Of a stretch of DNA of 64,000 nucleotides, positions 56,701-59,899 are shown piece by piece (within the stretch, counting starts at the first letter, position 1; each line of letters starts with the position of its first letter). This DNA is from Rutpela maculata (lineage: Eukaryota > Arthropoda > Insecta > Coleoptera > Cerambycidae), in the NCBI GenBank assembly GCA_936432065.2, contig OW386286.2, positions 117,628,902-117,692,901 on the forward strand. The letters run 5' to 3'. The notes under the pieces were generated by a model. It saw nothing but the letters and a program-made list of their open reading frames with translations. It had not been told where the DNA came from and ran no database searches. Position numbers and translations under genes: made by a program.

Positions 56701-57877
56701 AGTTACGACCTTCTTGCTTAGCATGGCAGAATATTGGATAAAGTTCTTCAAAAGAAAACATAGTTAAACCAAATGAAAGTGACCCTAGTCCTACTCAAGT
56801 TTACTGATAAGAAAAGTGTAAACCTTAATACTAAGCTTACAGAGGACCTTCCTACTACTAGATCTGGTAGGATCATTAAAAAAAACAGAAAAATTGGACC
56901 TATGACCTTAGTAGGGGTGGAATGTAATATATCAGCTAACCGAGTATGGCTCTGAAATTGGGGGATGTATGTTAAACATGTTAAAAAGTATTACCTATTT
57001 TGTGTGCTGTTAAATTAGTGAATTTCAATGGCAAATAAATATTTTATCAATCAAGTATTTGCATTCGATACATAACAGGGAGCATCTCCAGGAATCCAGG
57101 TTAGAGAATCTAGCAGCCCGGAACAAATCCAAATGGAACTTTTAACTAGGCCAGTGCTTAATCGAACATCGCCCACTCATTTGAAAGATTATGTTGTTAA
57201 ATAAAAAGGGAAGGATGTTATATGTAATAGAAACAAGGTTTAAGCTTAAAACTAGGGAAACGCGCCTTTTGTTTTATAACAAATGTTAGTTGATATTTTC
57301 TGAGATTATTATATTATTTCAAGTTATTCAAGTTATAAATAAAGGATCAAAGTTATATGTTATTAATACTATATTCCTATTCAATATATAACAATAAGAA
57401 CGTTATGTGCTATAGCCGCATCAGATATTTTTTTCGTTAATAAAAATATAAGCAGACATATGGCTGGGAGTTCCTAGAAATACAAATGTTAAGAAATTTT
57501 TACAATTGGCAATAACTAGAGAAACGACCATCACGAAGTTATAAGAGAGAATGCATTGGTATCTATTTAAAATATTTGTAGGCGAGTAATTCAAAGAAAC
57601 ATTACCAAGTATGTATATTGAGATACTTTAAATTTGTCCAGTAAAAAAATTGTTTACAAAATAACTTCTGTTTATAAGTTTTCACTTAGTTTAATTTTGT
57701 CTATTGTCTAATGGGTTACCTACCTGAAGCTCCAGCATTTTGATTTCCTAACCTATTTATTTCTGAATTACGTGACGAATCATCACCTAAATCTAAACGT
57801 AAATGTTGAGGATTTTCTGGATCGTTTTCTATTTGATTATTACCGAACATATTAGATGGTAAATCATCTTCTGCCAT
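4601..57877 (-). CDS. ENTR1: Endosome-associated trafficking regulator 1 (ENTR1/SDCCAG3) homologue, six exons
   Basis: Six minus-strand exons join with matching phases and GT-AG borders into 416 codons plus a TAG stop; human ENTR1 is of similar length (about 435). Recognition rests on collinear matches to the family: an early NPFSFKHFLR box (residues 64-73; family NPFSFREFLK), a coiled-coil C-terminal half (about 244-365) with QVEQNLE (293-299) and AENNVLKMKQE (exon 4), and a C-terminal LLTGVDNLRIMAATLENMHRI segment (positions 4721-4660) followed by an acidic tail. No signal peptide or membrane segment is seen. In vertebrates ENTR1 is a peripheral endosomal protein linked to retromer-related sorting, cytokinesis and cilia; the same role here is inferred. 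Introns are about 14.7, 4.1, 4.5, 0.95 and 27.8 kb and full of mobile elements, yet no exon carries a stop or frameshift, so the gene looks functional. Confidence 0.9.
5055..5352. mobile_element. ~300-bp MITE with ACAGGGTGA ends
   Basis: ACAGGGTGA at 5055 and TTCACCCTGT ending at 5352 are inverted and each is bordered by ATAT/TA. Such TATACAGGGTG ends are common in insect MITEs. There is no coding content. Confidence 0.6.
6075..6512 (+). pseudogene. C-terminal remnant of a Cys-rich repeat-borne protein family
   Basis: An open frame of 145 codons. It contains PEATPESITAAGERFLVNVYG, then LPPSAAAATQYSFRVYHQVQ and WLG..NAEDWSWKR, and a Cys-rich tail CRCVKTCAKKCSCKIADLDW then C. Proteins with the same order (AG.RF...YG, RVY.QVQ.WLGNE, WGWK, CKC...C...C.C) recur in arthropod repeats; I cannot name the family or its function. 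A related broken copy lies at 39150-39480. The ATG is arbitrary since the frame probably once extended upstream. It sits inside long inverted repeats. Confidence 0.55.
7115..8170. mobile_element. 1.06-kb nonautonomous TIR element with 5-bp duplication
   Basis: Ends CAGGGTTCCCACCAAC (7115) and GTTGGTGGGAAACCTG (to 8170) are inverted. TATAA is repeated on both sides (7110-7114, 8171-8175). Subterminal CTGGAAAA.TCAGGGAAT occurs near both ends. No ORF. Ends starting CAGGGTT are hAT-like, but a 5-bp duplication is short for hAT. Confidence 0.7.
8867..9029 (+). other. Candidate 5'UTR intron of the THAP gene
   Basis: Donor AAA|GTAAGT at 8867 and acceptor TTCTAG|G at 9029 flank 163 AT-rich bases, and the THAP ATG lies 24 bases after the acceptor. 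This would make a two-exon transcript with a noncoding first exon. Inference from splice motifs. Confidence 0.4.
9053..9469 (+). CDS. THAP-domain protein, 138 aa, probably truncated
   Basis: Residues 1-93 form a THAP zinc finger of C2CH type: C6 and C10 (CVPGC), the FKFPKEPELRKQWL segment with W37, C55 and H58 in VVCIKHF, and the closing AVP at 91-93. THAP domains bind DNA in P-type transposases and in host regulators. After the finger only about 45 residues follow, without the coiled coil or RNase-H-like core of a P transposase. It lies between inverted ends (8685-9879), so I read it as the DNA-binding half of a decayed or domesticated P-type transposase. Confidence 0.7.
   Translation: MPDKYCVPGCTTNYSFSSKGYVRAFKFPKEPELRKQWLKRISRKNWQPTRYSVVCIKHFYDSAISKSERYKDAYSVWKEREMKKFMLVSGAVPRVTETYPHPPVIAGAMMMEKRSRAMCILKNMRIVMLFVKDLGFLN
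9880..10311. other. Spacer between THAP element and foldback
   Basis: AT-rich, no gene recognised. It is the target side of the 10321-18056 insertion. Confidence 0.4.
10312..10320 (+). repeat. Left 9-bp target site duplication CATTTTCAT
   Basis: Identical to 18057-18065 and directly abutting the terminal inverted repeat. Confidence 0.88.
10483..12607 (+). repeat. Left array: ~15 units of ~142 bp
   Basis: CAGCCCGTCT recurs at 10661, 10804, 10945, 11087, 11228, 11369, 11511, 11652 and 11794, steps of 141-143. Each unit runs through GGGGGTGAG, a TTAGCAAC..TTGTCGAG block and TTGTTAAGAATAA. At least three variant types alternate (GAGCGGGGGTT, GAGATCGGGTG, GGTGAGATGGGG). One unit is broken near 12236, where GTCAGC jumps straight to AACACTTCTTG. 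Confidence 0.9.
12608..17893 (-). repeat. Right array: ~37 inverted units of ~142 bp
   Basis: The same unit on the other strand, seen as AGACGGGCTGAAAAATGATT roughly every 142 bases up to 17885. Variant types are the same as in the left array. Several units miss 10-20 bases in the CAACAACAGTTG segment. The first unit has a small duplication (CTAGACGGG twice, 12661-12680). Confidence 0.9.
18057..18065 (+). repeat. Right 9-bp target site duplication CATTTTCAT
   Basis: Identical to 10312-10320 and directly abutting the inverted terminus ..CACACCCGT. Confidence 0.88.
18066..18944. other. Intronic sequence without recognisable content
   Basis: AT-rich; I see no gene and no clear repeat. Confidence 0.4.
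18945..19660 (-). mobile_element. LINE fragment with (AATC)n tail, copy A
   Basis: On the minus strand it ends in GCACGCTGGTAAATAAATC followed by (AATC) repeats, the same 3' end as the copy at 25957-27531. Two internal blocks (around 19005-19085 and 19315-19375) repeat the motif with GTGGCTCTCGCTGCTG. The 5' part reads as the end of an endonuclease domain (19243-19653). No reverse transcriptase is left. Confidence 0.7.
19243..19653 (-). pseudogene. LINE endonuclease C-terminal remnant
   Basis: A 136-codon frame. TIRNTWSK... then TWSNGSSITQIDHILESRER resembles the end of an APE-type LINE endonuclease (family pattern TW..P....QIDYIL). After that the frame reads Lys-rich sequence and then the 3' repeat module, so the reverse transcriptase has been deleted. 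Its counterpart at 26722-26985 shares the segment LK...PGYTWKTT-like, INKL, GKKS. Confidence 0.5.
20091..20470. repeat. 380-bp inverted-repeat element
   Basis: About 150-bp arms: AAACCAG..AATTAATAGTTT through CAGCTGTG-like ..GTAAGCTGTGTTTATAATTA on the left, and its inverse TAATTATAAACACAGCTTA to AAACTATTAATTTGGTTT on the right. The ~70-base middle is unique. Both arms carry TACCCCGTAAGG/CCTTACGGGGTA. Confidence 0.75.
20760..21811. mobile_element. 1.05-kb TIR element with ~120-bp arms
   Basis: TGTCACTTTCCTTTGTTTGT at 20760 with ~120 bp following is inverted at 21690-21811, ending GGAAAGTGACA. The middle is occupied by a four-arm palindromic block (21030-21624). No coding sequence. Confidence 0.7.
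21030..21624. repeat. Four-armed palindrome series
   Basis: A ~115-bp block (GACCCACAAAAAAAAATTG..CGCTGAACACGAATC..CAGGTTTTT) occurs four times in alternating orientation: about 21030-21145 (+), 21188-21310 (-), 21345-21460 (+) and 21500-21624 (-). Each neighbouring pair folds into a hairpin around an AAATAAATATATAAATAT loop. The centre has the perfect palindrome GCCACACTCAGTGTGGC. Confidence 0.75.
22137..22385. repeat. Tandem duplication, 116-bp period
   Basis: GAATCCGACGATAATTGAT starts at 22137 and again at 22253, each followed by CTATCCGCCATGTTGACGCC and TTTGTTTTCTA.TTATCAAG. A decayed third start (GTCAATCCGCCATCTTGGG) follows. Each unit has two CCGCCATNTT motifs or close variants. Confidence 0.7.
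23072..23345. repeat. 275-bp palindromic MITE
   Basis: Arms of ~110 bp: left ATTCTTGTGTAAAATATGTT..ACGCCTGTATCAATTAT..GCAAGTCCCTCC, right the inverse from GGAGGGAGTTGCG to CATGAGAATAATG. The spacer is ~47 bases. Confidence 0.75.
23796..24083 (-). CDS. Unrecognised 95-aa frame beside the piggyBac relic
   Basis: Reads NGGEIIMSLIVVNDTVERSV, then KLMEDFHGLLTKDEKQIQYV and LQYVQEHRKYI, a tidy charged alpha-helical pattern with few rare residues. Similar VVND..ER.V...LTKDE..Q..LQ.V..HR strings occur, as far as I recall, in repeat-associated insect proteins of unknown function. It has the same strand as the piggyBac relic and lies about 320 bases downstream of it within the same inverted arms. Probably part of a mobile-element protein. 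Confidence 0.35.
   Translation of the reverse strand: MHLISRFNTYWEFLNHDPKTWETQNSYTNGGEIIMSLIVVNDTVERSVKLMEDFHGLLTKDEKQIQYVLQYVQEHRKYIQIVRKIHQSKYFNHFE
24401..25200 (-). pseudogene. piggyBac-type transposase relic, frameshifted and internally deleted
   Basis: Fragments in the order of a piggyBac transposase: NINTKEHEIKK near 25000, then in shifted frames MDIVRFPRLRMYWAP-like sequence, DKLWKIRPIIKLFDNRCEEL, an FKGANISQIVYKGKPNPWG core at about 24705-24658, and a C-terminal Cys-rich finger GHWPIHTNGHEQRCKLETC.. CEKCNVQLCL..CFKNFH (to TAA at 24401). The core jumps straight to the finger, so most of the catalytic Asp region is missing. At least three frame breaks. Nonfunctional. Confidence 0.75.
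25889..25956 (+). repeat. Left copy of 68-bp direct repeat
   Basis: AGTACTTTCCAAATTTTCCA... to CTCGTACTCAA. Matches 27532-27599 with one mismatch (TTCC/TTGC). It is part of the hAT element end, duplicated around the LINE insertion. Confidence 0.8.
25957..27531 (+). mobile_element. LINE fragment with (AATC)n tail, copy B
   Basis: Ends GCACGCTGGTAAATCAATCA.. with seven AATC units and is flanked by a 68-bp direct repeat. It shares with copy A (18945-19660) the coding remnant at 26722-26985 (PGYTWKTTTEKIMNKL) and the GTGGC.CTCGCTGCTG modules (about 27195 and 27390). A further internal duplication (26880-26960 against 27025-27110, ACTCTACCAGAA..) is visible. No reverse transcriptase. Confidence 0.7.
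27532..27599 (+). repeat. Right copy of 68-bp direct repeat
   Basis: Begins immediately after the (AATC)n tail and then continues into the hAT right end, so it is the original or duplicated target of the LINE fragment. Confidence 0.8.
27686..29722. other. Intronic sequence without a gene
   Basis: AT-rich. Seen: a decayed stretch at 28590-28700 with AAATTGTAGGAAATTAAATT, similar to motifs inside other inverted arms; a palindromic GACCCTCATGAGGGTC at 28939-28954; and a (TTA)n run near 29010-29033. Confidence 0.45.
29723..31226. repeat. 1.5-kb long inverted repeat, ~320-bp arms
   Basis: CACTTAAAAATATATAT..TTGGAGCTGAA at 29723 through ..TTAAGTTTATATTTAG near 30030 is inverted at 30905-31226. 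Between the arms two ~540-bp-spaced direct copies share TCTAAAGCAAGTGCT, TTGAGCATCTA, AATTACTGGCTAATTA and GTCATAACTTCTT. No ORF. Confidence 0.75.
31227..32543. other. Intron 5 proximal part; CTTGTAC-rich stretch
   Basis: No gene. Around 31430-31610 the motif ACTTG(T/C)(A/G)CAA or its inverse (e.g. CAAGTATACTTG, ACTTGTGCAAGT, ACTTGTACAAT) recurs about nine times, like subterminal binding repeats of a DNA element. The rest is AT-rich intronic sequence up to the exon 5 donor. Confidence 0.4.
32544..32698 (-). CDS. ENTR1: ENTR1 exon 5 (residues 325-375)
   Basis: Acceptor TTTATAG|ATG, donor TTAAG|GTAAAT, ending two bases into an Arg codon. It encodes MQLSHLKLENQSLRGEEAAG, then a Gly/Asn-rich break, then LAQELRTAASTAEHSLR. 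This aligns with the human stretch from QVSNFQRENEALR to NLRVVMNSAQASIKQ. It finishes the coiled coil. Confidence 0.88.
32758..33616. mobile_element. 0.86-kb TIR element filling intron 4
   Basis: Starts CAGGATTGCTACCACTCC and ends AAAAGTTGCAACCCT; ATTGTA flanks both sides (32752-32757, 33617-33622). Subterminal CCCTGAC/GTCAGGG motifs relate it to the element at 7115-8170. It takes up 859 of the 946 bases of ENTR1 intron 4. Confidence 0.6.
33645..33707 (-). CDS. ENTR1: ENTR1 exon 4 (residues 304-324, 63 bases)
   Basis: A 21-codon microexon encoding RRAIAAENNVLKMKQEVKN plus LT, between acceptor TTTTCTAG|AGG and donor ACG|GTAAGA. It matches the human segment RAVKAENHVVKLKQEIS residue for residue in register and continues the coiled coil. 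It is too short to find by length; homology and splice sites define it. Confidence 0.88.
33901..36256. mobile_element. 2.4-kb foldback with ~240-bp tandem units in its arms
   Basis: AGAAAAGGCCTTTCGGTCAA (33906) is inverted at about 36233-36252. The left arm holds about two and the right arm about three copies of a unit with CTTGCAAGGG/CCTCGCAAGCCTAG, AGTTTCAACCCCC and GTTTTCGTGGCATTTCGTTA (unit markers at 35534, 35777 and 36054; inverse at 34213 and 34453). The ~900-base middle has no recognised gene. Confidence 0.7.
36257..37037. other. Intron 3 part without recognisable content
   Basis: AT-rich, no gene, no clear repeat. Confidence 0.4.
37038..37395. repeat. Single arm of a long-inverted-repeat element
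   Basis: GTAGTCCAATCAATGAATGC.. then AACCATACTAAAAGTCC, a G-rich run near 37180-37205, and TCGTACGGAAAAAGG..GCAAAATTAAA..GAATTTCCTACAA. The order and motifs match the left arm of 38790-39852, but no inverted partner follows. A half-element. Confidence 0.5.
37800..37850 (-). repeat. tRNA-like B-box fragment, possible SINE head
   Basis: On the minus strand GGTACTGGGTTCGATCCCCAG has a perfect T-arm/B-box look, but no anticodon arm or A box at the right distance. A SINE or tRNA-derived repeat is possible. Confidence 0.3.
38232..38504 (-). CDS. ENTR1: ENTR1 exon 3 (residues 213-303)
   Basis: Acceptor TTTTGCAG|GTTGG, donor AAT|GTATGT, phase 0 at both ends. It begins with a third LPDF motif (SLPDFLADS, 218-226), then a Ser-rich stretch, then a heptad-like coiled coil from about residue 244 containing LRHELDLMRRQLAEQTRL and ALEQVEQNLEKSN. 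The AAT|GTATGT donor is chosen over an earlier AAAA|GTAATG because it gives the same spacing to exon 4 as the human protein. Confidence 0.9.
38790..39852. mobile_element. 1.06-kb long-inverted-repeat element with Cys-rich-family remnant
   Basis: About 325-bp arms: left from AGTCAACGAATGGCC through AACATACTGAAAGTCC, a G run, and CGAGCTACACGCTCCGGAAA (to ~39090), right the inverse from ~39540 to 39852. The ~400-base centre holds a broken copy of the same coding family as 6075-6512. Confidence 0.75.
39150..39480 (+). pseudogene. Broken second copy of the Cys-rich repeat-borne family
   Basis: In shifting frames: GEVEKAGKICFLK, stop, YGAPARQTS, then DISSLPPTESAAKQHSRRTY followed by HQVQQWLRNELPSQEWRWK. 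These match the AGERF..YG, LPPS, YHQVQQWLG and W.WKR blocks of 6075-6512. The Cys-rich tail is missing, replaced by the right arm. One stop and at least one frameshift. Confidence 0.65.
39853..41373. other. Intron 2 part, diffuse GACC/GGTC-rich repeat
   Basis: From about 39900 to 40430 short words like AGGTCGT, ACGACCTT and GGACCTTG recur every 30-60 bases in both orientations, suggesting a decayed subterminal-repeat element. No gene. Confidence 0.4.
40961..41060. repeat. 100-bp GC-richer hairpin
   Basis: GGTGTGAAAGCA..CATTCCCGGAC is inverted as GTCCGGGAATGTGCTTTCACA, with GTTGGCC..CTAGCC..GGCCAAC in between. It stands out in base composition from the AT-rich surroundings. Compact hairpin MITE or fragment. 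Confidence 0.6.
41374..42541. mobile_element. 1.17-kb long-inverted-repeat element beside exon 2
   Basis: Arms of ~410 bp: left GATAATTTTTTTTTTT AAATACTTGTTATTTAATT.. to GATGATAAAACTAAC, right the inverse to GTATTTAAAAAAAAATTATC. Arms carry AAGATGGCGGA, GGCGGCTATA and CGAGTAACAAGATTTATG. It ends 29 bases from the ENTR1 exon 2 donor. Confidence 0.75.
42571..43052 (-). CDS. ENTR1: ENTR1 exon 2 (residues 52-212)
   Basis: Acceptor ATTCTTAG|GT completes the Gly codon left by exon 1; donor is GCGAG|GTGAGA, phase 0. It carries the family box DNPFSFKHFLRG near its start. The rest is Asn/Pro/Ser-rich and predicted disordered, with SALPDFVQD (119-126), DNLPDFTHS (147-155) and two PLDLPI copies (180-185, 192-197). 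An inverted-repeat element starts only 29 bases past the donor. Confidence 0.9.
43900..44060 (-). pseudogene. Ty3/Gypsy fragment, start of reverse transcriptase region
   Basis: On the minus strand CRIKLVSFYERFPTVFSGKL then GQFQGKSMNLELSEATT closely matches the segment before the RT of the Gypsy relic at 47082, so the same family. It is cut off shortly after. Confidence 0.6.
44068..44262 (+). pseudogene. Ty3/Gypsy protease-region fragment
   Basis: VKLNGVLLQIDFGAVCSII has the retroviral-type aspartic protease context, with DFGA where an active enzyme has DTGA, followed by LRLHTWTHENISI, typical of the Gypsy protease. Too short and mutated to function. Confidence 0.5.
45138..45240. repeat. Hairpin with ~40-bp arms
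   Basis: TATATTGAAAATACTTTAAT..ATTTAATCA on the left and TGATTAAATTTG..AAAGTATTTTCAACATAT on the right, with a ~20-base loop. Confidence 0.65.
45241..46976. other. Intron 1 repeat-rich stretch without a gene
   Basis: Contains TACTCTTCGCAGTTTT (45598) and an inverse TTTTTGCGAAGAGTA (46723-46737), perhaps the ends of a 1.1-kb element; a (CAA)n run at 45766-45782; a minus-strand GTGTTCGAATCTC B-box-like word near 45733; a (TTA)n run near 45928-45952; and at 46846-46930 CCCTGA/TTTTCCC words like those of the 7115-8170 family. Confidence 0.4.
46977..49470 (+). pseudogene. Ty3/Gypsy relic 1, 5'-truncated pol
   Basis: Starts inside the protease end (CDLLGRDWFKQLG), then the pre-RT and RT segment from 47082 (LKPAIEKELHKLVEEGVL), RT with FGINAAPGLFQKF and catalytic YLDDIM at about 47637-47654, a decayed RNase H, and an integrase with zinc finger (HANHPGVVAM.. 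CHTC), PYHPSSNGQAE with the catalytic Glu (about 49054-49077) and a GPK..EG.V C-terminal fold. Many stops and frame breaks. No gag and no 5' LTR. The matching pol tail and 3' LTR may be at 57078-57393. Confidence 0.8.
50317..53118 (-). mobile_element. 5'-truncated LINE inserted in Gypsy relic 2
   Basis: Minus-strand non-LTR element. At the 5' end it starts within the endonuclease (LYPVILDNTRGNSCLDNIIT, then VDLSDHWG near 52980), passes through a linker (52907-52599), the RT frame (52407-50791) and ~450 bases of 3'UTR, and ends in an ATT-type microsatellite tail (50318-50339). It interrupts the Gypsy protease region. A (TA)n run sits at about 50684-50709. Confidence 0.85.
50791..52407 (-). pseudogene. 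LINE reverse transcriptase, 538-codon open frame
   Basis: A Jockey/CR1-like RT. KVLPIHKKGS (89-98), NFRPITIVSILGKILE (104-119), QFGFRKSYTT (140-149), catalytic Asp in CDLTKAFDCV (D176, D182), HGVPQGSVLGP (231-241) and YADD (263-266), then the thumb and a C-terminal region to HSYL-like, VRSLDRPKF and FYNIDEYFKN. All key residues are intact, so the RT frame itself could still be young. The element lacks a full endonuclease and has frame breaks upstream (52420-53118), so it cannot be autonomous. It copies RNA into DNA at a nicked target in active relatives. Confidence 0.85.
55871..56729. mobile_element. 859-bp TIR element with 4-bp duplication AATA
   Basis: Ends CTGCCCTGCTAAGCAAGAAG and its inverse CTTCTTGCTTAGCATGGCAG, TIRs of ~40 bp including GTCGTAACTGACATT. 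AATA flanks both sides (55867-55870, 56730-56733). It contains a palindrome TCGTATCTACCG..AGATACGA (about 56344-56370) and a nested 132-bp IR element. No ORF. Confidence 0.75.
56559..56690. repeat. Nested 132-bp inverted-repeat element
   Basis: CCTATGATGGAACGTTTAC at 56559-56577 is exactly inverted at 56672-56690. It lies just inside the right TIR of the 859-bp element. Confidence 0.7.
56966..57077 (+). repeat. Candidate 3' LTR of Gypsy relic 2
   Basis: A GGGGGA polypurine stretch directly precedes TGTATGTTAAAC, and the 112-bp block ends GATACATAACA, with AATAAA near 57032. TG..CA borders with near-inverted TGTATG/CATAACA. No 5' partner was found, so this is inferred. Confidence 0.5.
57078..57215 (+). 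pseudogene. Gypsy pol C-terminal tail and polypurine tract
   Basis: An open frame reading SPGIQVRESSSPEQIQM to TSPTHLKDYVVK and TAA, the usual Ser/Arg-rich integrase tail ending in LKDYV. It is followed by AAAAAGGGAAGGA, a polypurine tract, immediately before an LTR. It begins right where the preceding LTR ends, so it belongs to a different element, plausibly relic 1. Confidence 0.5.
57216..57393 (+). repeat. 178-bp LTR
   Basis: Begins TGTTATATG right after a polypurine tract and ends ATATATAACA, giving 8-bp inverted ends TGTTATAT/ATATAACA. An AATAAA lies near 57339. A well-formed 3' LTR; no second copy is in the window. Confidence 0.7.
57394..57723. other. Start of intron 1, no feature seen
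   Basis: AT-rich sequence between the LTR and the ENTR1 exon 1 donor. No gene or repeat recognised. Confidence 0.4.
57724..57877 (-). CDS. ENTR1: ENTR1 exon 1 (start codon, residues 1-51)
   Basis: Encodes MAEDDLPSNMFGNNQ... through NQNAGAS, an acidic polar N terminus, and ends one base into a Gly codon at donor CAG|GTAGGT. The ATG at 57877 has A at -3 and G at +4. A second in-frame ATG lies 24 bases upstream at 57901 and would add MFFCKLFR; I prefer the downstream start because its context is better and the extra residues are hydrophobic and atypical, but the upstream one cannot be excluded. Confidence 0.85.
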
Positions 57878-58020
57878 TCTAAATAACTTACAAAAAAACA
57901 TCCACAACTGAAAATAAACAGAAGTTGACACTTATTTTCTACACTCAGTACACTGGTGCACTCCGTTAGACATCTTCGGCTTCTTCTTCGTCGTTTTTTT
58001 TCTATTAAATTACTCAAGAT
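57878..58020 (-). promoter_or_regulatory. Likely ENTR1 5'UTR and core promoter
   Basis: Reading the minus strand, TTTTCAGTTGTGG near 57915-57903 contains the arthropod initiator TCAGT, 30-40 bases before the ATG. No convincing TATA box precedes it. A transcription start here would put the ATG at 57901 almost at the cap, which also favours 57877 as the start. Inference from motifs only. Confidence 0.35.
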
Positions 58021-58463
58021 TCACACCGCACAAAAGGACTTTACGCCAAGAACCGTAAACGCCAGTTTACTAGTGATGTGTCGTATTTGTATGAATCGTA
58101 TAATAATACGACTCTTTTCGATGATACGTATGGTACGAATCTTTACAATGGATACGGTTTCGTATTCGTATCTAGTGTATACTGACCTAATGCGAACAAT
58201 GCGGTTCGATTTCGTATCGGTAGATACGTTTTATGCGTTAATCCTTTCCAAGATCTGTTCTCCTGTCGAGATTCACAATACATAACGACTAAAAAAAAAA
58301 AAAACCTAGACTGTCACACATCTGTTTATATTTCTCAATAGTTTTAAGGATTTAAGACCAGAATGTTGTTGCATAGGCAAATATACGATATAGGTATGTG
58401 TTCTGTGCGCATCACTACATTATTGTTCACGTGTGCTAATCCGTTTGCTTATTTGAGTCGTCT
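58021..58463. other. Upstream region, GATACG-rich
   Basis: From 58077 to 58230 the words TCGTAT, GATACG and ACGAAT recur densely in both orientations. No gene. Distal promoter or a decayed element. Confidence 0.35.
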
Positions 58464-59229
58464 AGAATCAAAACTCACATTCTCCAAAATCGCGAATTTT
58501 TACATAAAAGTGCCATCTAATAATGCTGCCTGAACTTTATAACGCCATATATTTATTAAGGTCAAAACTGCCATTATCCCTGCGTAAAAAATTTACAAAG
58601 ATTGATGTTGGAGTCAAAACTCACATTATCCGTTGGAGAATGTTAGTTTTGAATGTTAGTTTTGAAACAACCAATCACGAAGTTCTATTTCAATGCAAAC
58701 AGCAAATGAAATGGTATGTGAACCCACAGAAGAAGATACAGATTTGAAAATTTAACTTTAATCAGTTTTACAAACAATTGTTTGTAAACAATTACTTCAA
58801 AATAAAGCCATTTATTTGCACTGATTGTTTTATTACCTTTTACAGCTTAAAACTTATTTCAACATTTTTCAATTACCGAAGTAGGGTAAGGTAACCTTGC
58901 TTCTGTCTTAATCTCCTATAGAATAGATAGTCTTAATCTCTGATGATGAGCCATACCATAGTATCAAAACTCACAAAATCCACTTATTAAATTGTCAAAA
59001 CTCACATTATCCATAAATAAGAGTCAAAACTCACATTATCCAAACTTTAGTATTTTATTCTAAGTTTATGGAATCATTTATTGTTGTTTTTCACAATATC
59101 GACTTATTTTATTGTAAATTCATTTAAGCATATACCAATAGAATATTTCCCAGATAAAGGGTTGCTTCCAAACTAGTTTTTCTGTGCTAGCCAAAAAGTC
59201 AGATTTTGGATAATGTGAGTTTTGATTCT
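58464..59229. mobile_element. 0.77-kb TIR element with repeated CAAAACTCACATTATCC
   Basis: AGAATCAAAACTCACATT (58464) and its inverse AATGTGAGTTTTGATTCT (to 59229) form the ends. The same word occurs inside at about 58614, 58968, 58998 and 59023, all in the left-end orientation. No clear target duplication and no ORF. Confidence 0.65.
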
Positions 59230-59899
59230 CCCTGCCAAAAATTCCACATAGAAACTTATAAAAAAAAAGTGATGCGGTTTTATCGTTCCTATAAGTTATA
59301 TTAGTATTATACAGACAGGATTTTATCTGTTTTATTAAGTTTTAAATCGGTTATGAAACAGTAATTCCGAATGAGCTATTTGGAATTATCATGTTGCCCT
59401 TTCATGAGTACTTATATGAAATATACATCAACAAATCTACAGTTTAGTGTCTGCAAATGCACCCTTGTCCTTATATCTGTAAACATATGGAATTACAGAT
59501 ACAACTTTAAAGAGATTCTAAACTTTTCTATAAGTAATATCATAAGAGTTCCAGTCCGTCCTTTCTCCAGTATCTATCGTATGTAACACACCATTTATCA
59601 ACATGTTTTTATTGTAAATTTCAACATTGTTTTTTATTAGTATTAATGTGGATATACATTTTAACAAATGTACAGTTTCAATTGTATATTTTACAGATGT
59701 ATTTTTATTGTAAACTTCCATTTTGCTTTTTTATTAGTATTAATTTGGATATGCATGCCGACAAATGTACAGTTTAAATTGCATATTTCAAATAGAAATA
59801 CTAATATTGTGGTAAACACAAAATTCTGCAAAATCCTCTTATTTCCTCGGGTGTCCTTGTTCTAGCCTAGAAGCAATGAATGAGTTAGCAGTGAAAGAG
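59230..59899. other. AT-rich spacer with weak direct repeats
   Basis: TTTTTATTGTAAA.TTC with nearby TTTTTTATTAGTATTAAT..GGATAT recurs at about 59608 and 59702, and ACAAAT.TACAGTTT at 59430, 59665 and 59760: a short ~95-bp duplication. No gene. Confidence 0.45.

Larger units (their letters stand above)
49495..56965 (+). pseudogene. Ty3/Gypsy relic 2, gag-pol interrupted by two insertions
   Basis: Gag starts MSKFQEFDDKIEAFESWEEH at 49495 and runs to a zinc knuckle near 50065 with its 2nd and 4th Cys/His ligands lost (CFRWGKNH..Y). Protease is split by a LINE (50317-53118): IDTDAS on the far side, then LLDRDWLNELSL. RT at 53474-54250 has TVLDLRGTYQQL and YLDDIL; RNase H follows to 54738, then NADALSRLP. 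Integrase has HIDF (D17 of the 55257 frame) and SDNGPPFSSSEF (D71), a frameshift, then AERGVQTVKK. A TIR element (55871-56729) follows, then the tail PTTRSGRIIKKN. Numerous stops; dead. Confidence 0.82.

Noticed and set aside
57829..58017. Alternative first exon upstream of ENTR1 (basic KKRRRRSRR frame)
   Set aside because: It is out of frame with exon 1 and overlaps it, with no donor that would join it to exon 2 better than exon 1 does.
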